This document shows, in pieces, positions 1-7,599 of a DNA stretch of 19,336 bases. Below the pieces are notes generated by a model that was not told the origin of the DNA, did no database searches, and worked only from the letters and a program-made list of their open reading frames with translations. Position 1 is the stretch's first letter. Each line of letters begins with the position of its first letter. This stretch comes from Micrococcaceae bacterium UBA6021 (GTDB lineage Bacteria; Actinomycetota; Actinomycetes; Actinomycetales; Micrococcaceae): contig DIZT01000149.1 in the NCBI GenBank assembly GCA_002427975.1, positions 19,496-38,831 of the forward strand, in the 5' to 3' direction. The position numbers were made by a program, and so were the translations under genes.

Positions 1-650
1 GTGACGGCGAGATGGATCTGGGCAGCCCGGCTGGTGAACACGCCGCGTTCCATCAGCCGAATGCTGCCGTAGAGATAGTGGGTGAGGATTCCGGCGATGC
101 CCGCCACCACCACCACGCTGATCAGGAACCCGGTGACGAACCCCAGAAAGGGAAGGGTCATCACGTAGAAGCTGATGTCCAGGTTGAACTGGGGATCGGT
201 CTGGCCGAACGGTACCTGGTTGAAGAACAGCAGAACCTTCTGCCATTGACTGGCGGCGGCGCTTCCTGCGAATAAGCCGAACAGAATAGGCAGGCCCACC
301 ATCACGACGCGACGGACCGGTTCGAGTTGGGCCTGGTACCGGTTCAGATTGTCACGGGCCTCAGAGTCCGGGGCGTACACCGGCCTCGCGCGGTAGGCAA
401 CCCGGATGGCAAAATAAACCGCGAGTCCCATGACCACAAAGCCAGCCAGGAAGATCCCGATCCGGGAGAGGTTTTCTGTCACAAACACTTCGAAGAAGCC
501 GAGTTGCCGGTACCAGAGGACGTCAGTCCAAACATTTGCGAAAAAGATGAAGCCCACTACGACAAGCGCTACGACAATCAGCGTGGGCGTCAGGGCCCCG
601 CGTCGTGAGGGGGGTCTTCCGGGCGGGATGGGGCTGGTAGGACGGGACAA
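1..650 (-). CDS. UPF0182 family membrane protein (N-terminal part, runs off the window)
   Basis: Function is unknown; UPF0182 proteins are large multi-pass membrane proteins widespread in actinobacteria. The 216 visible codons show a Pro/Arg-rich cytoplasmic start, then hydrophobic segments at about residues 23-41, 63-82, 112-132 and 160-190. Between the first two lies the [16 protein letters not shown] stretch (41-56), which is typical of the family. Family members are close to 1,000 residues, so about four fifths of the gene lies beyond the left edge. I chose the TTG at 648-650 because a GAGG Shine-Dalgarno sits 8 nt upstream, and the upstream ATG in the leader is out of frame. The gene follows the PDZ/S16 protease gene on the same strand after a 136-bp gap that holds its probable promoter. 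The family call is firm, the start is likely, and the role is unknown. Confidence 0.9.
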   Translation of the reverse strand, partial: MSRPTSPIPPGRPPSRRGALTPTLIVVALVVVGFIFFANVWTDVLWYRQLGFFEVFVTENLSRIGIFLAGFVVMGLAVYFAIRVAYRARPVYAPDSEARDNLNRYQAQLEPVRRVVMVGLPILFGLFAGSAAASQWQKVLLFFNQVPFGQTDPQFNLDISFYVMTLPFLGFVTGFLISVVVVAGIAGILTHYLYGSIRLMERGVFTSRAAQIHLAV

Positions 651-681
651 ACTCGGTACCTCATAGCTGGTCGTCAGATCT

Positions 682-687
682 ACATTA
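682..687 (-). promoter_or_regulatory. Candidate -10 element for the UPF0182 gene
   Basis: On the minus strand this reads TAATGT, an actinobacterial TANNNT-type -10, about 31 nt before the TTG start and ahead of the GAGG ribosome site. No clear TTGACA-like -35 stands at 16-18 nt; a TTGACC at 718-723 is too far upstream to pair with it. It is a prediction from sequence alone. Confidence 0.35.
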
Positions 688-786
688 GAAGCGTGCGTAC
701 GGTCGATGTCCCGCACCGGTCAAGCGTGTGGCAACGTCCGTCATATCTGCCACGAGTGGCGGTAAAGCTTAGTTCCTGGCCCCAGT

Positions 787-2007
787 CTAGTTGCTGGTAC
801 AGACCGGCAAGGCGGAGGTGTCCTGCCCCGATCCGGCCAGCTCGACGGCGCGGCGCGCCTCTGCGAGGTTCTCCACTTTGAGCACCTGCAACCCCTCCGG
901 CACATGACCAACAACCTCGTCGCAATTTGCAGCCGGGGCAAGGAACAAGGTGGCTCCGCCGGCGCGGGCGCCCCGCATCTTCTGCCGGATCCCGCCGATG
1001 GGCCCAACCGCGCCGTCGGGGGTGATGGTGCCCGTCCCGGCGACGTGCTTGCCGCCGGTCAGGTCCCCTGGTGTCACCGTGTCGATGATCCCCAGGGAGA
1101 ACATCAGCCCGGCGCTGGGCCCGCCCACCTTATCCAGGGAAATCTTCACGTCGAACGGAAACGTGAACAGGTACTTGAGCATGACACCGAGTATGTAGCG
1201 GCCCGCACCGTTGTCGGCGGGTGTGATGGTCTGCGTGACGGGCTCCCCTGCCCGCTGCACCACCAGGGTGGCCGGCGCACCCTTGCCTGCGGCAAGTTCC
1301 GCCTGCACGACGGCGAGCGAGGTCACCGGCTTGCCGTTGATCGATTCGAAGATGTCGCCGTTCTCAATCTTTCCCGCCGACGGCGAACCGTCCGGCAGGC
1401 CCGCGGCCTGGAGCTGCTGGCCGAAAGGAATGTCGAGCTCCTTGAGGGCCGATGCCACAGCGTTCTCCTGCGAGGTGGTCATTGCCACCGAGCTCTGCTC
1501 GTCCGCCTGCTCCTTCGTGGTGCCGGTGGGGTAGATCAGTTCCTGGGGCTGCACGGATTTGGACCCGTCAAGCCACGCGGCGAAAGCCCCCAGGATGCTC
1601 ACCGGACCGTTTGGGCCGCCGTCGACATAAACGGTAGTGAGGTCCAGATTGCCTTTCGCGGGAAAAGATTCGTGGCCGGAGACGCTGATGACCGGACTGC
1701 CCTGGTTCTGGCCGAGGGTGTTGAACGTGGGCCCGGGGGACTCCACAACGTAAGGCACCGGAACAGTGCCCGCCGCGATCCCCAGCCCCAGTGCCACGAT
1801 GCCGGAAAGCATCATGACGGACACCCGCCGGTCCCCCTGCCTGGAGCGGCGCGGGGCAGCCTGCCCGCCCATTACGCCACTATCCGCGTCAACAGGTGAC
1901 AGGTCACCGGGTGTTGCGTCGTCGGGTGCTGCGGCACTTGCTGTTGCGCCGGCGTCGAGCTCGGGAGAACGGTCCTCAGAGGGATGGCCGCCGCGGGTTG
2001 TAGTCAC
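787..2007 (-). CDS. Membrane-anchored PDZ and Lon-like S16 serine protease (YlbL type)
   Basis: Predicted 406-residue protease anchored by one N-terminal membrane segment (about 62-82) after a 60-residue acidic, Ala/Pro-rich cytoplasmic tail; the rest should lie outside the membrane. A PDZ domain covers roughly 195-265 (NGDIFESINGKPV). The S16 domain carries the Ser-Lys dyad: Ser298 in GGPSAG and Lys343 in IGGIRQK, 45 residues apart, close to the spacing in Lon. There is no ATPase domain. The Bacillus homologue YlbL degrades the division inhibitor YneA during recovery from DNA damage; the Mycobacterium counterpart is Rv3194c. I prefer the GTG at 2007 over an in-frame TTG at 2040, because a TAGTGT -10 lies 7 nt before it (leaderless) and neither start has a good Shine-Dalgarno. 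It is divergent from the zincin-like gene. Family call firm; substrate in this organism unknown. Confidence 0.9.
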   Translation of the reverse strand: MTTTRGGHPSEDRSPELDAGATASAAAPDDATPGDLSPVDADSGVMGGQAAPRRSRQGDRRVSVMMLSGIVALGLGIAAGTVPVPYVVESPGPTFNTLGQNQGSPVISVSGHESFPAKGNLDLTTVYVDGGPNGPVSILGAFAAWLDGSKSVQPQELIYPTGTTKEQADEQSSVAMTTSQENAVASALKELDIPFGQQLQAAGLPDGSPSAGKIENGDIFESINGKPVTSLAVVQAELAAGKGAPATLVVQRAGEPVTQTITPADNGAGRYILGVMLKYLFTFPFDVKISLDKVGGPSAGLMFSLGIIDTVTPGDLTGGKHVAGTGTITPDGAVGPIGGIRQKMRGARAGGATLFLAPAANCDEVVGHVPEGLQVLKVENLAEARRAVELAGSGQDTSALPVCTSN

Positions 2008-2014
2008 TGAATCA

Positions 2015-2020
2015 ACACTA
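2015..2020 (-). promoter_or_regulatory. Leaderless -10 element for the PDZ/S16 protease gene
   Basis: The minus strand reads TAGTGT, then 7 nt, then the GTG start at 2007. A TANNNT -10 ending 6-7 nt before the start codon is the usual layout of leaderless transcripts in actinobacteria. The sequence between shows no ribosome-binding site. No convincing -35 was found. Confidence 0.5.
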
Positions 2021-2098
2021 CGCGGTACCGTCTCCCGCAAGCTCTTTGCCTACAGCGAACGGAGCGCCTGTCCGGCAGACAGCCGCCCCGGCCCGGGG

Positions 2099-2104
2099 TA
2101 CCGT
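2099..2104 (+). promoter_or_regulatory. Candidate -10 element for the zincin-like gene
   Basis: TACCGT lies 34 nt before the ATG at 2139, which would give a leader of about 28 nt ending in the weak ribosome site GGCGGGA. A poor -35 match (CAGACA) stands 17 nt upstream of it. The same hexamer forms the predicted -10 of the phosphotransferase gene at 7588. Confidence 0.35.
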
Positions 2105-2138
2105 GAAGTGAACAGTCACACCGACGATCGGCGGGATC

Positions 2139-3557
2139 ATGACCTCCAACCCACTCAATCCGTCCAACGGCGATGATACGCCGAAGGATCCGTTGACCGA
2201 GATGCTGCAGAACCTGATGGGCGGCAAGGGAATGGAAAACTTCGACCCCGCCGAACTTGCCAAGGCAGCCGGCCTGCCGGACGACCCCAATCTCCTGGCG
2301 CAGATGTTCTCCCAGGTCCAGGCGATGATGAGCGCCCCGTCAGAAGGGCCCGTCAACTGGCAACTCGCGCACGAGAACGCCCGCCGGGTTGCCGCCAGCA
2401 GCGCCGACCCGTCCGTCACGTCGGCGCAGACCCGCGAAGTGGACGAGGCCCTGCGGCTGGCTGAGCTATGGCTTGACCCCGTGACTGATCTTCCGGCCAC
2501 CGGCCTGATCGGCCGTGCGTGGTCGCGCGCTGAGTGGGTGGAGGCCACCCTCGGAACGTGGAAGCGGCTGACCGAACCGGTGGCCAACAGCATCGCGAAC
2601 GCGCTCTCCAGCGCCATGACCGAACAGATGCCCGAAGAGATGAAGTCCATGATGGGCGGCGCCTCCTCCATGCTGCAGAACATGGGCGGAGCGATCTTTG
2701 GGATGCAGCTCGGGCAGGCGATCGGCGCACTCTCCGCCGACGTCGTCAGCTCCACAGACATCGGCGTTCCCCTGGCCGATCTGGAAATGGCGCTCCTTCC
2801 TGCCAATGTGGCCAAGTTCGGTGAGGGCCTGAGCCTGCCGGAGAATGACGTCCGGCTGTTCCTGGCCGTCCGCGAAGCTGCCCATACGCGGCTGTTTGTC
2901 CAGGTTCCCTGGCTGCGGGGCCACCTGCTGGGCGCCATCGAGGCCTACGCCCGCGGTATCCACATCGACACGTCCCGGATTGAAGAGCTTGCCCGCGACT
3001 TGGATCCCAGCAACCCTGAAGGCATCCAGGAGGCGCTGTCCCAGGGCGTGTTCATGCCGCAGCGGACACCGGCGCAGGAGCAGGCCCTCGAGAAGCTTGA
3101 GACGGCCCTGGCCCTGGTTGAAGGCTGGGTGGACGAACTCACCGCGTCCGCCACGGAGAAGCTGCTGCCCTCCGCCGCTGCGCTCCGGGAAACCGTCCGG
3201 CGGCGCCGTGCCACCGGCGGCCCGGCGGAGCACGCTTTCTCCTCACTGGTGGGGCTGGAACTGCGTCCCCGCCGGCTGCGCGAGGCTGCCACGTTGTGGG
3301 CCGCGCTTAAGGACGAACGGGGCATTGCCGGACGCGATGCCATCTGGCAGCACCCGGACCTGCTGCCCACCGCCGGGGACCTCGATGACCCCCAGGGCTT
3401 CAGCGGCCGCCGCAAGCTGGCCGAGGCCGGCGACACCGAAGTGGACGATGCCCTGCAGAAACTGCTGAATGGCGGCTTCGACGACGCACCGCAGGAGGAT
3501 TCCGACGCCGGTGACGGGGAGCAGCCCCCTGGCGATGGTGAGCAGCCCAAGGGTTAA
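2139..3557 (+). CDS. Zincin-like (DUF2342-type) putative hydrolase with degenerate HExxH
   Basis: A 472-residue soluble protein of the actinobacterial family annotated as zinc-dependent metalloprotease or putative hydrolase (TIGR03624/DUF2342 type, counterpart of Rv3195). No signal peptide is seen. The N-terminus is polar, followed by Met/Gly-rich helices (about 160-215, with repeated EMKSMMGG- and MGGAIFGMQLG-like stretches). The family core follows: VREAAHTRLFVQVPWL, in which R245-E246-A-A-H249 occupies the position of the HExxH zinc motif. The first histidine is thus replaced by Arg, so zinc hydrolysis is doubtful. The tail (about 445-472) is acidic and rich in Gly, Glu and Pro, probably disordered. 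It is divergent from the PDZ/S16 protease gene, with 131 bp between start codons. Biochemical role unknown; the family assignment is good but the peptidase label should be treated with caution. Confidence 0.85.
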   Translation: MTSNPLNPSNGDDTPKDPLTEMLQNLMGGKGMENFDPAELAKAAGLPDDPNLLAQMFSQVQAMMSAPSEGPVNWQLAHENARRVAASSADPSVTSAQTREVDEALRLAELWLDPVTDLPATGLIGRAWSRAEWVEATLGTWKRLTEPVANSIANALSSAMTEQMPEEMKSMMGGASSMLQNMGGAIFGMQLGQAIGALSADVVSSTDIGVPLADLEMALLPANVAKFGEGLSLPENDVRLFLAVREAAHTRLFVQVPWLRGHLLGAIEAYARGIHIDTSRIEELARDLDPSNPEGIQEALSQGVFMPQRTPAQEQALEKLETALALVEGWVDELTASATEKLLPSAAALRETVRRRRATGGPAEHAFSSLVGLELRPRRLREAATLWAALKDERGIAGRDAIWQHPDLLPTAGDLDDPQGFSGRRKLAEAGDTEVDDALQKLLNGGFDDAPQEDSDAGDGEQPPGDGEQPKG

Positions 3558-3570
3558 CCTCCCGGGCTGC
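3542..3570. terminator. Stop-codon-spanning hairpin between convergent genes
   Basis: GCAGCCC (3542-3548) pairs with GGGCTGC (3564-3570), and GGG 3551-3553 can extend the stem with CCC 3561-3563 across a 2-nt bulge. The TAA stop of the zincin-like gene lies in the loop. No T-run follows on either side, so this would be an atypical terminator, of the U-less kind proposed for high-GC actinobacteria. It may serve both convergent genes. Confidence 0.4.
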
Positions 3571-3596
3571 CGCCTCAGGAGCCGGCCGGGCCGGAA

Positions 3597-4208
3597 CTAG
3601 TCGGCGTCGCCTGGCTCTGAATCGGGGCCGCCTGCGGTCAGTCCCCGGGAGGTGGCGAACGAGACGCCTTCCAGGAATGCCTTGGCCCGCATGGTGTCGG
3701 GGTACGCCTCCAACAGCTGCCAGAACGCGGCGTTGTGCCCGGCCACCAGCAGATGGGCGAGCTCATGCAGCAGGACGTAGTCGATGACCCACTGCGGCAT
3801 GGGCCGGAGCTTGTCGGATAGCCGGATGGATCCTTCCGACGGCGTTGCCGAGCCCCAGCGTGAGTTCTGGTTGCTGACCCAGCGGACCGACGTCGGGACT
3901 GCCCTGCCGCCGAAGTAGCTGGCCGAAAGGTCTGCGGCGTGGACGGCCAGCGCGGCATCCGTGGCCGGCTGCTTGCTTCCCTTGTGGGAGCGCCGCTCCC
4001 CCTGGCGGTGCAGCTTCTCGAGCATGCGGTGCACCCATTCGGATTCCTGCGCGGCGGTGAATCGGGCCGGAATGGCAACCACCGCCGTCCCGTTTTCCCA
4101 GAAGGCAGCCACGGTCCTGGTGCGGCGGGCCGAGCGCCTGACTTCGACGGGCGCTCCGTCCGCGGTGGTCAGGCGGGGAGTTTTACGTTCTGCCGGCCGG
4201 CGGGTCAC
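3597..4208 (-). CDS. YgjP-type (DUF45, M48-like) metallopeptidase
   Basis: A 203-residue cytoplasmic protein with an intact zincin site: H148-E149-L-A-H152 followed by H158 (HELAHLLVAGH), the HExxH-x5-H pattern of the YgjP/WLM group. Upstream is the NQNSRWGSATPSEGSIRLS stretch, also typical of YgjP-like proteins. The first 60 residues are basic and Arg-rich. There is no signal peptide or membrane segment. The GTG start at 4208 overlaps the TGA stop of uvrD2 (GTGA, 4205-4208), which implies translational coupling; an open frame continues upstream inside uvrD2 but has no supporting start. It is the last gene of the nudC-uvrD2 unit. The substrate is unknown; given the helicase partner, a role on protein-DNA lesions similar to SprT/Wss1 proteases is possible but is only an inference from fold and neighbourhood. 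Confidence 0.85.
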   Translation of the reverse strand: MTRRPAERKTPRLTTADGAPVEVRRSARRTRTVAAFWENGTAVVAIPARFTAAQESEWVHRMLEKLHRQGERRSHKGSKQPATDAALAVHAADLSASYFGGRAVPTSVRWVSNQNSRWGSATPSEGSIRLSDKLRPMPQWVIDYVLLHELAHLLVAGHNAAFWQLLEAYPDTMRAKAFLEGVSFATSRGLTAGGPDSEPGDAD

Positions 4209-6340
4209 AGGATGCTGCTTTCGACGAGCACCCGCAGCACGTCCTCGCCGTAGCGTTCCAGTTTGGCCGGACCGACGCCAGCCAGGGCTGCCAGTTCCTC
4301 CAGGGTGGCCGGCTTGGCTTCGGCGATGGCCGTCAGCGTGGCGTCCGTGAAGACCACAAACGCCGGGACCTCGGCTGACAGTGCTATTTCCTTCCGCCAC
4401 TGCCGGAGCGCATCGAACGTCTGTTCTTCGTAGCTGGGCGGACAGTCGTTGCAGCGGCCCACCTTGCGTTCTGCGCCGCTGGCCAGCATGGTCCCGCAGA
4501 CCCGGCAGGTAGCGGGGGCGGCCGATTTCCGACGCGGGGCCGGCCCTTTTCCACGGGCGCTGGAGCTGGCAACGGAGTTGGGGCGGAGCCCGTCGAGGAA
4601 CCGTGACGGTTTCCGGTTCGCCCGGCCACCCGGTGTCCGCGCCGTTGACCACGAAAGTGCAAGGTGTTCACGCGCACGCGTGATGCCCACGTAGAGGAGC
4701 CGGCGTTCCTCGTCCACGGCTTCGGGAGTGTCCGCGAAGGAAATGGGCATCAGGCCTTCGCTGAGGCCCACCAGGAACACGGCATCCCATTCGAGACCCT
4801 TCGCGGCGTGCAGCGAAGCAAGCGTCACGCCCTGGACAGTGGGGGCATGCTGGGCAAGGGACCGTTCCTGGAGCTCGTTAACGAAGTCGCCGAGGCTGAA
4901 CTGCTCTCCGCGGACGTGGACCAGCTCGTCTGCGAGCGCCACCAACGCTGCCAGCGACTCCCAGCGTTCGCGCAAGGCGCCGCCGTTATGGGGCGGGGCG
5001 TCCGTGTAGCCAAGCGAGGAAACGATATCGCGGACCAGCTGGCCGAGCGGTTCCGGCGTCGAAGTTTCAGCGACGGCCCGGGTTGCCGCGCGCAGCTGAA
5101 GGATGGCATCGCGTACTTCCTTGCGGGCGAAGAACCGCTCACCGCCGCGAAGCTGGTAGCTGATCCCGGACGCCGCGAGCGCCTGCTCGTAAGCCTGAGA
5201 CTGCCCGTTGGTGCGGAAAAGGACAGCAACCTGGCTGGCGGGAGTGCCGGCGTCGAGCAGTTCCCGGACCTTGATGGCCACGGTGGCGGCTTCGGCTTCA
5301 TCGTCCGTGCACTCAGTGAACTCGGGCACCGGCCCGGCCGGCCGCTGGGCCACCAGCTGGAGTGGAGCCGCCCAGGCAGCATCGGCCACCGGCCCGCCGC
5401 TGCGCCGTGCGGCCAGGAGATCGTTGGCCAGCTTGACCACCTGCGGCGTGGAGCGGTAATCGCGGATCAGTTTCACGACGTTGGCGTCCGGGTACTGTGC
5501 CTTGAATCCCAGCAGGTGTTTGGGGGACGCGCCGGTAAATGAGTAGATCGTCTGGCTGGCATCGCCAACAACGCAGAGTTCGTCCCGCCCACCCAGCCAC
5601 AGGTCAAGAAGGCGTTGCTGCAGCGGCGAAACGTCCTGGTACTCGTCCACCACAAAGTGCCGGTACTGCTCCCGGACGGTGGCCGCGACCTTCTGGTCCT
5701 CCTGCAGGATTCCGACCGTGATCAGGAGTACATCCTCGAAATCAATGACGTTGCGGTCCGTTTTGACGTCCTCATAGGACTGGAAGACCCGGGCGACGGC
5801 GGTGAGGTCGAACCCGCCGGGGGTTCCCCTCCCCTGCGCGTTCTCCAGGTAATTGGCCGGGGTCAGCATGGAGACCTTGGCCCACTCGATCTCCGAGGCG
5901 AGGTCCCTGATGGACGCGCGGTCTGTGCTGAGCCGCAGGCGGCGGGATGCTTCCGCGATCATCTGGGCCTTGTGGTCCAGCAGGTTGGGCAGGGTGCCGC
6001 CCACCGCCTGCGGCCAGAAAAACTGCAGCTGCCTCAGGGCGGCCGCGTGGAAAGTGCGCGCCTGCACGTTGCCCACGCCGAGGTCCCGCAGCCTGCTCCG
6101 CATTTCCGCTGCGGCCCGGGCCGTGAACGTGACGGCCAGGAGCCGCTGGGCACTGTACACCCCTGAGTGCACACCATAGGCAATCCGGTGCGTAATGGCC
6201 CGGGTCTTGCCGGTGCCGGCGCCGGCAAGGACGCACAGCGGGCCGTTGAGCGTGCTGGCGACCTCGCGCTGTTCGGCATCAAGTCCCCCGAGGATTCGTT
6301 CCTCGAGGGACTCTGCACTGTCAAAATTCTCTGTGGTCAC
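4205..6340 (-). CDS. uvrD2: ATP-dependent DNA helicase UvrD2 (SF1 helicase, Cys4 motif, HRDC)
   Basis: A 711-residue SF1A 3'-5' DNA helicase, close to the roughly 700 residues of mycobacterial UvrD2. Walker A is GAGTGKT (40-46). Walker B is DEYQD (about 231-235), followed by the GDASQTIYSFTGA motif III region. Motif V/VI regions include HAAKGLEWD and LLYVGITRARE (about 543). After the motor comes a tetracysteine module (CRVCG near 611 and CNDC near 630) and a C-terminal HRDC domain (about 640-711), the arrangement that defines UvrD2. The Cys4 module was reported to matter for the M. tuberculosis enzyme. The start is GTG at 6338-6340; no Shine-Dalgarno or -10 stands directly upstream, so it is probably co-transcribed with nudC, 68 bp upstream. 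All helicase motifs look intact. In mycobacteria a mycoredoxin gene lies between nudC and uvrD2; here the 68-bp gap is too small for it. Confidence 0.95.
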   Translation of the reverse strand: MTTENFDSAESLEERILGGLDAEQREVASTLNGPLCVLAGAGTGKTRAITHRIAYGVHSGVYSAQRLLAVTFTARAAAEMRSRLRDLGVGNVQARTFHAAALRQLQFFWPQAVGGTLPNLLDHKAQMIAEASRRLRLSTDRASIRDLASEIEWAKVSMLTPANYLENAQGRGTPGGFDLTAVARVFQSYEDVKTDRNVIDFEDVLLITVGILQEDQKVAATVREQYRHFVVDEYQDVSPLQQRLLDLWLGGRDELCVVGDASQTIYSFTGASPKHLLGFKAQYPDANVVKLIRDYRSTPQVVKLANDLLAARRSGGPVADAAWAAPLQLVAQRPAGPVPEFTECTDDEAEAATVAIKVRELLDAGTPASQVAVLFRTNGQSQAYEQALAASGISYQLRGGERFFARKEVRDAILQLRAATRAVAETSTPEPLGQLVRDIVSSLGYTDAPPHNGGALRERWESLAALVALADELVHVRGEQFSLGDFVNELQERSLAQHAPTVQGVTLASLHAAKGLEWDAVFLVGLSEGLMPISFADTPEAVDEERRLLYVGITRAREHLALSWSTARTPGGRANRKPSRFLDGLRPNSVASSSARGKGPAPRRKSAAPATCRVCGTMLASGAERKVGRCNDCPPSYEEQTFDALRQWRKEIALSAEVPAFVVFTDATLTAIAEAKPATLEELAALAGVGPAKLERYGEDVLRVLVESSIL

Positions 6341-6408
6341 TTCTGCTGCTCTGTTGTCGCGACTGCCACATGCTGGCGTCTGGCCAATGGTGATGCCTGT
6401 TCCGGGTA

Positions 6409-7431
6409 TCAGGTGTCGGTGCGGTCCATGATCCGGCCGCCGTACCAGTGCTCAATCAGCGAGCGTGCGATGGACAGCCGGCTGGAGACGGTGATTTCAC
6501 CGGCAAGCACGGCTTTCTGGAGTTCCTCCCGGCTGAACCAGCGCGCACGGGTTACCTCCACGCCGTCGGGCTTTGCCTCGGTGTCTGTGGTGATAGCGGT
6601 AAATCCAAGCATAAGGGAAGCCGGGAACGGCCACGACTGCGAGCCCAGGTACTGGCATCCGGTGACCCTGACGCCCACTTCTTCGTGGATTTCCCTGACG
6701 ACAGCCTGCTCAAGGGATTCGCCAGGTTCGACGAAGCCGGCGAGGGTGGAGTAATTCTTCGCGTCTACGGGTCCGCCGCCGCCCAGCAGCAGCCGTCCGT
6801 CCGGACCTACTACCGTGACGATGATGGCCGGATCCGTCCGCGGGTAATGTTCCGAGCCGTCCTGGGGACAGCGGCGGACCCAGCCGCCGGCTTCCACAGT
6901 GGTAGGGAATCCGCAGCGGGGGCAGTGCGTGTGGCCGGCATGCCAGTTGGCGATGGCGCTGGCCTCAACGAACAGCGCCGTGTCAGTGCGATTCAGGACG
7001 GAGGCGATGTCGCGGAACCCGGTCCACTCGGCATTTGACGGAATTCCTGCCGTGCCGGGCTCCACAGGAACAGGCAGGACAATGAGGACCACTTCGGTGC
7101 CGGCGGCCAGGTCCGAGCCCTCCAGCGCGGCGCCAAGATAGATGATCTGCTCCGGGGCGGAGCCACCGTCCCGCAGGTCAGCCACCAACTTTGTGGCTAC
7201 GGGCAGCAGAAGCCGGTTCCCCTGCACCAGGGCCTGCCGCCCGGCAAGGACCACTGCCAGCGTGTGCTCGCTGTCCAGCAATTCCTCAACCATGCCTGGC
7301 CGGACACGGTCAGCGGAGCCGCGGTCCACGGCAGCCGGCAGAACCGGCAGCACGGTATCGAACAGGTGGTTGGCCGACAGCTGCACTGCCTGCGGCTGAT
7401 AGGCCGGTATAACGGACTCCGCATGACTCAT
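6409..7431 (-). CDS. nudC: NAD(+) diphosphatase / NADH pyrophosphatase, Nudix family
   Basis: NudC cleaves NAD(H) to NMN(H) and AMP and can remove NAD caps from RNA. The 340-residue product has a degenerate N-terminal domain, a zinc-ribbon region (C170-P-R-C173, C188, but D191 where a fourth Cys is usual), and a Nudix box at about 231-253 with intact G-x5-E-x7-REIHEEVG. It then has the NudC signature in the altered form S264-Q-S266-W-P-F-P-A-S, where the canonical motif is SQPWPFPxS. I chose the ATG at 7431 (MSHAES) over an ATG 36 nt upstream, because a TACGGT -10 ends exactly 6 nt before it and the upstream ATG has neither a promoter nor a ribosome site. It leads the unit nudC-uvrD2-metallopeptidase and is divergent from the phosphotransferase gene. 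Family call very firm; full activity is uncertain because of the motif changes. Confidence 0.93.
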   Translation of the reverse strand: MSHAESVIPAYQPQAVQLSANHLFDTVLPVLPAAVDRGSADRVRPGMVEELLDSEHTLAVVLAGRQALVQGNRLLLPVATKLVADLRDGGSAPEQIIYLGAALEGSDLAAGTEVVLIVLPVPVEPGTAGIPSNAEWTGFRDIASVLNRTDTALFVEASAIANWHAGHTHCPRCGFPTTVEAGGWVRRCPQDGSEHYPRTDPAIIVTVVGPDGRLLLGGGGPVDAKNYSTLAGFVEPGESLEQAVVREIHEEVGVRVTGCQYLGSQSWPFPASLMLGFTAITTDTEAKPDGVEVTRARWFSREELQKAVLAGEITVSSRLSIARSLIEHWYGGRIMDRTDT

Positions 7432-7437
7432 GTGTCC

Positions 7438-7443
7438 ACCGTA
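7438..7443 (-). promoter_or_regulatory. Leaderless -10 element for nudC
   Basis: The minus strand reads TACGGT, then 6 nt, then the ATG at 7431. This places transcription start at or next to the A of the start codon. The GGTGG overlapping it could also act as a weak ribosome site if a longer transcript is made. No clear -35 was seen. It would drive nudC, uvrD2 and the metallopeptidase gene. Confidence 0.5.
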
Positions 7444-7565
7444 CTGACTCGGACCGACAATATACATTTGGCGGGGGCATTTGGCAGGGCATTTGCCGGG
7501 GACGTCCGGGCCGGGCGCGGGAGCAGACTTTTACTGCATATCTGGAGACTCGCCGCCGCACATCG

Positions 7566-7593
7566 TTGTCTTGGACGCCACTCAATCTACCGT
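7566..7593 (+). promoter_or_regulatory. Leaderless promoter of the phosphotransferase gene (-35 and -10)
   Basis: TTGTCT (7566-7571), a 16-nt spacer, then TACCGT (7588-7593), which ends 6 nt before the GTG start at 7600. This is the best-formed promoter in the window, with both hexamers recognisable. It supports the GTG at 7600 as the true start against the much longer open frame that reaches back into nudC. Confidence 0.55.
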
Positions 7594-7599
7594 GGAACG

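Noticed and set aside
904..1899. 331-codon open frame antisense to the PDZ/S16 protease gene
   Set aside because: It mirrors the strongly supported protease gene, has no family-like motif, and is typical of antisense frames in high-GC DNA.
2008..2040. TTG at 2040 as start of the PDZ/S16 protease
   Set aside because: No ribosome site at proper spacing; the GTG at 2007 has a well-placed leaderless -10. It remains a minor alternative.
2018..2938. 306-codon minus-strand frame across the zincin-like gene start
   Set aside because: The composition is Ser/Arg/Ala-rich without motifs, and it overlaps the well-supported plus-strand gene and the divergent promoter region.
4209..4652. Upstream extension of the YgjP-type metallopeptidase within uvrD2
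   Set aside because: The open frame lies wholly inside the uvrD2 Cys4/HRDC coding region and has no family similarity; the GTGA overlap gives a natural start.
4664..5542. 292-codon plus-strand frame inside uvrD2
   Set aside because: It is antisense to intact helicase motifs; no domain or ribosome site supports it.
7264..7599. N-terminal extension of the phosphotransferase reading back into nudC
   Set aside because: It overlaps nudC coding sequence and its promoter, lacks a ribosome site, and the family-like sequence begins at the GTG at 7600, which has its own promoter.
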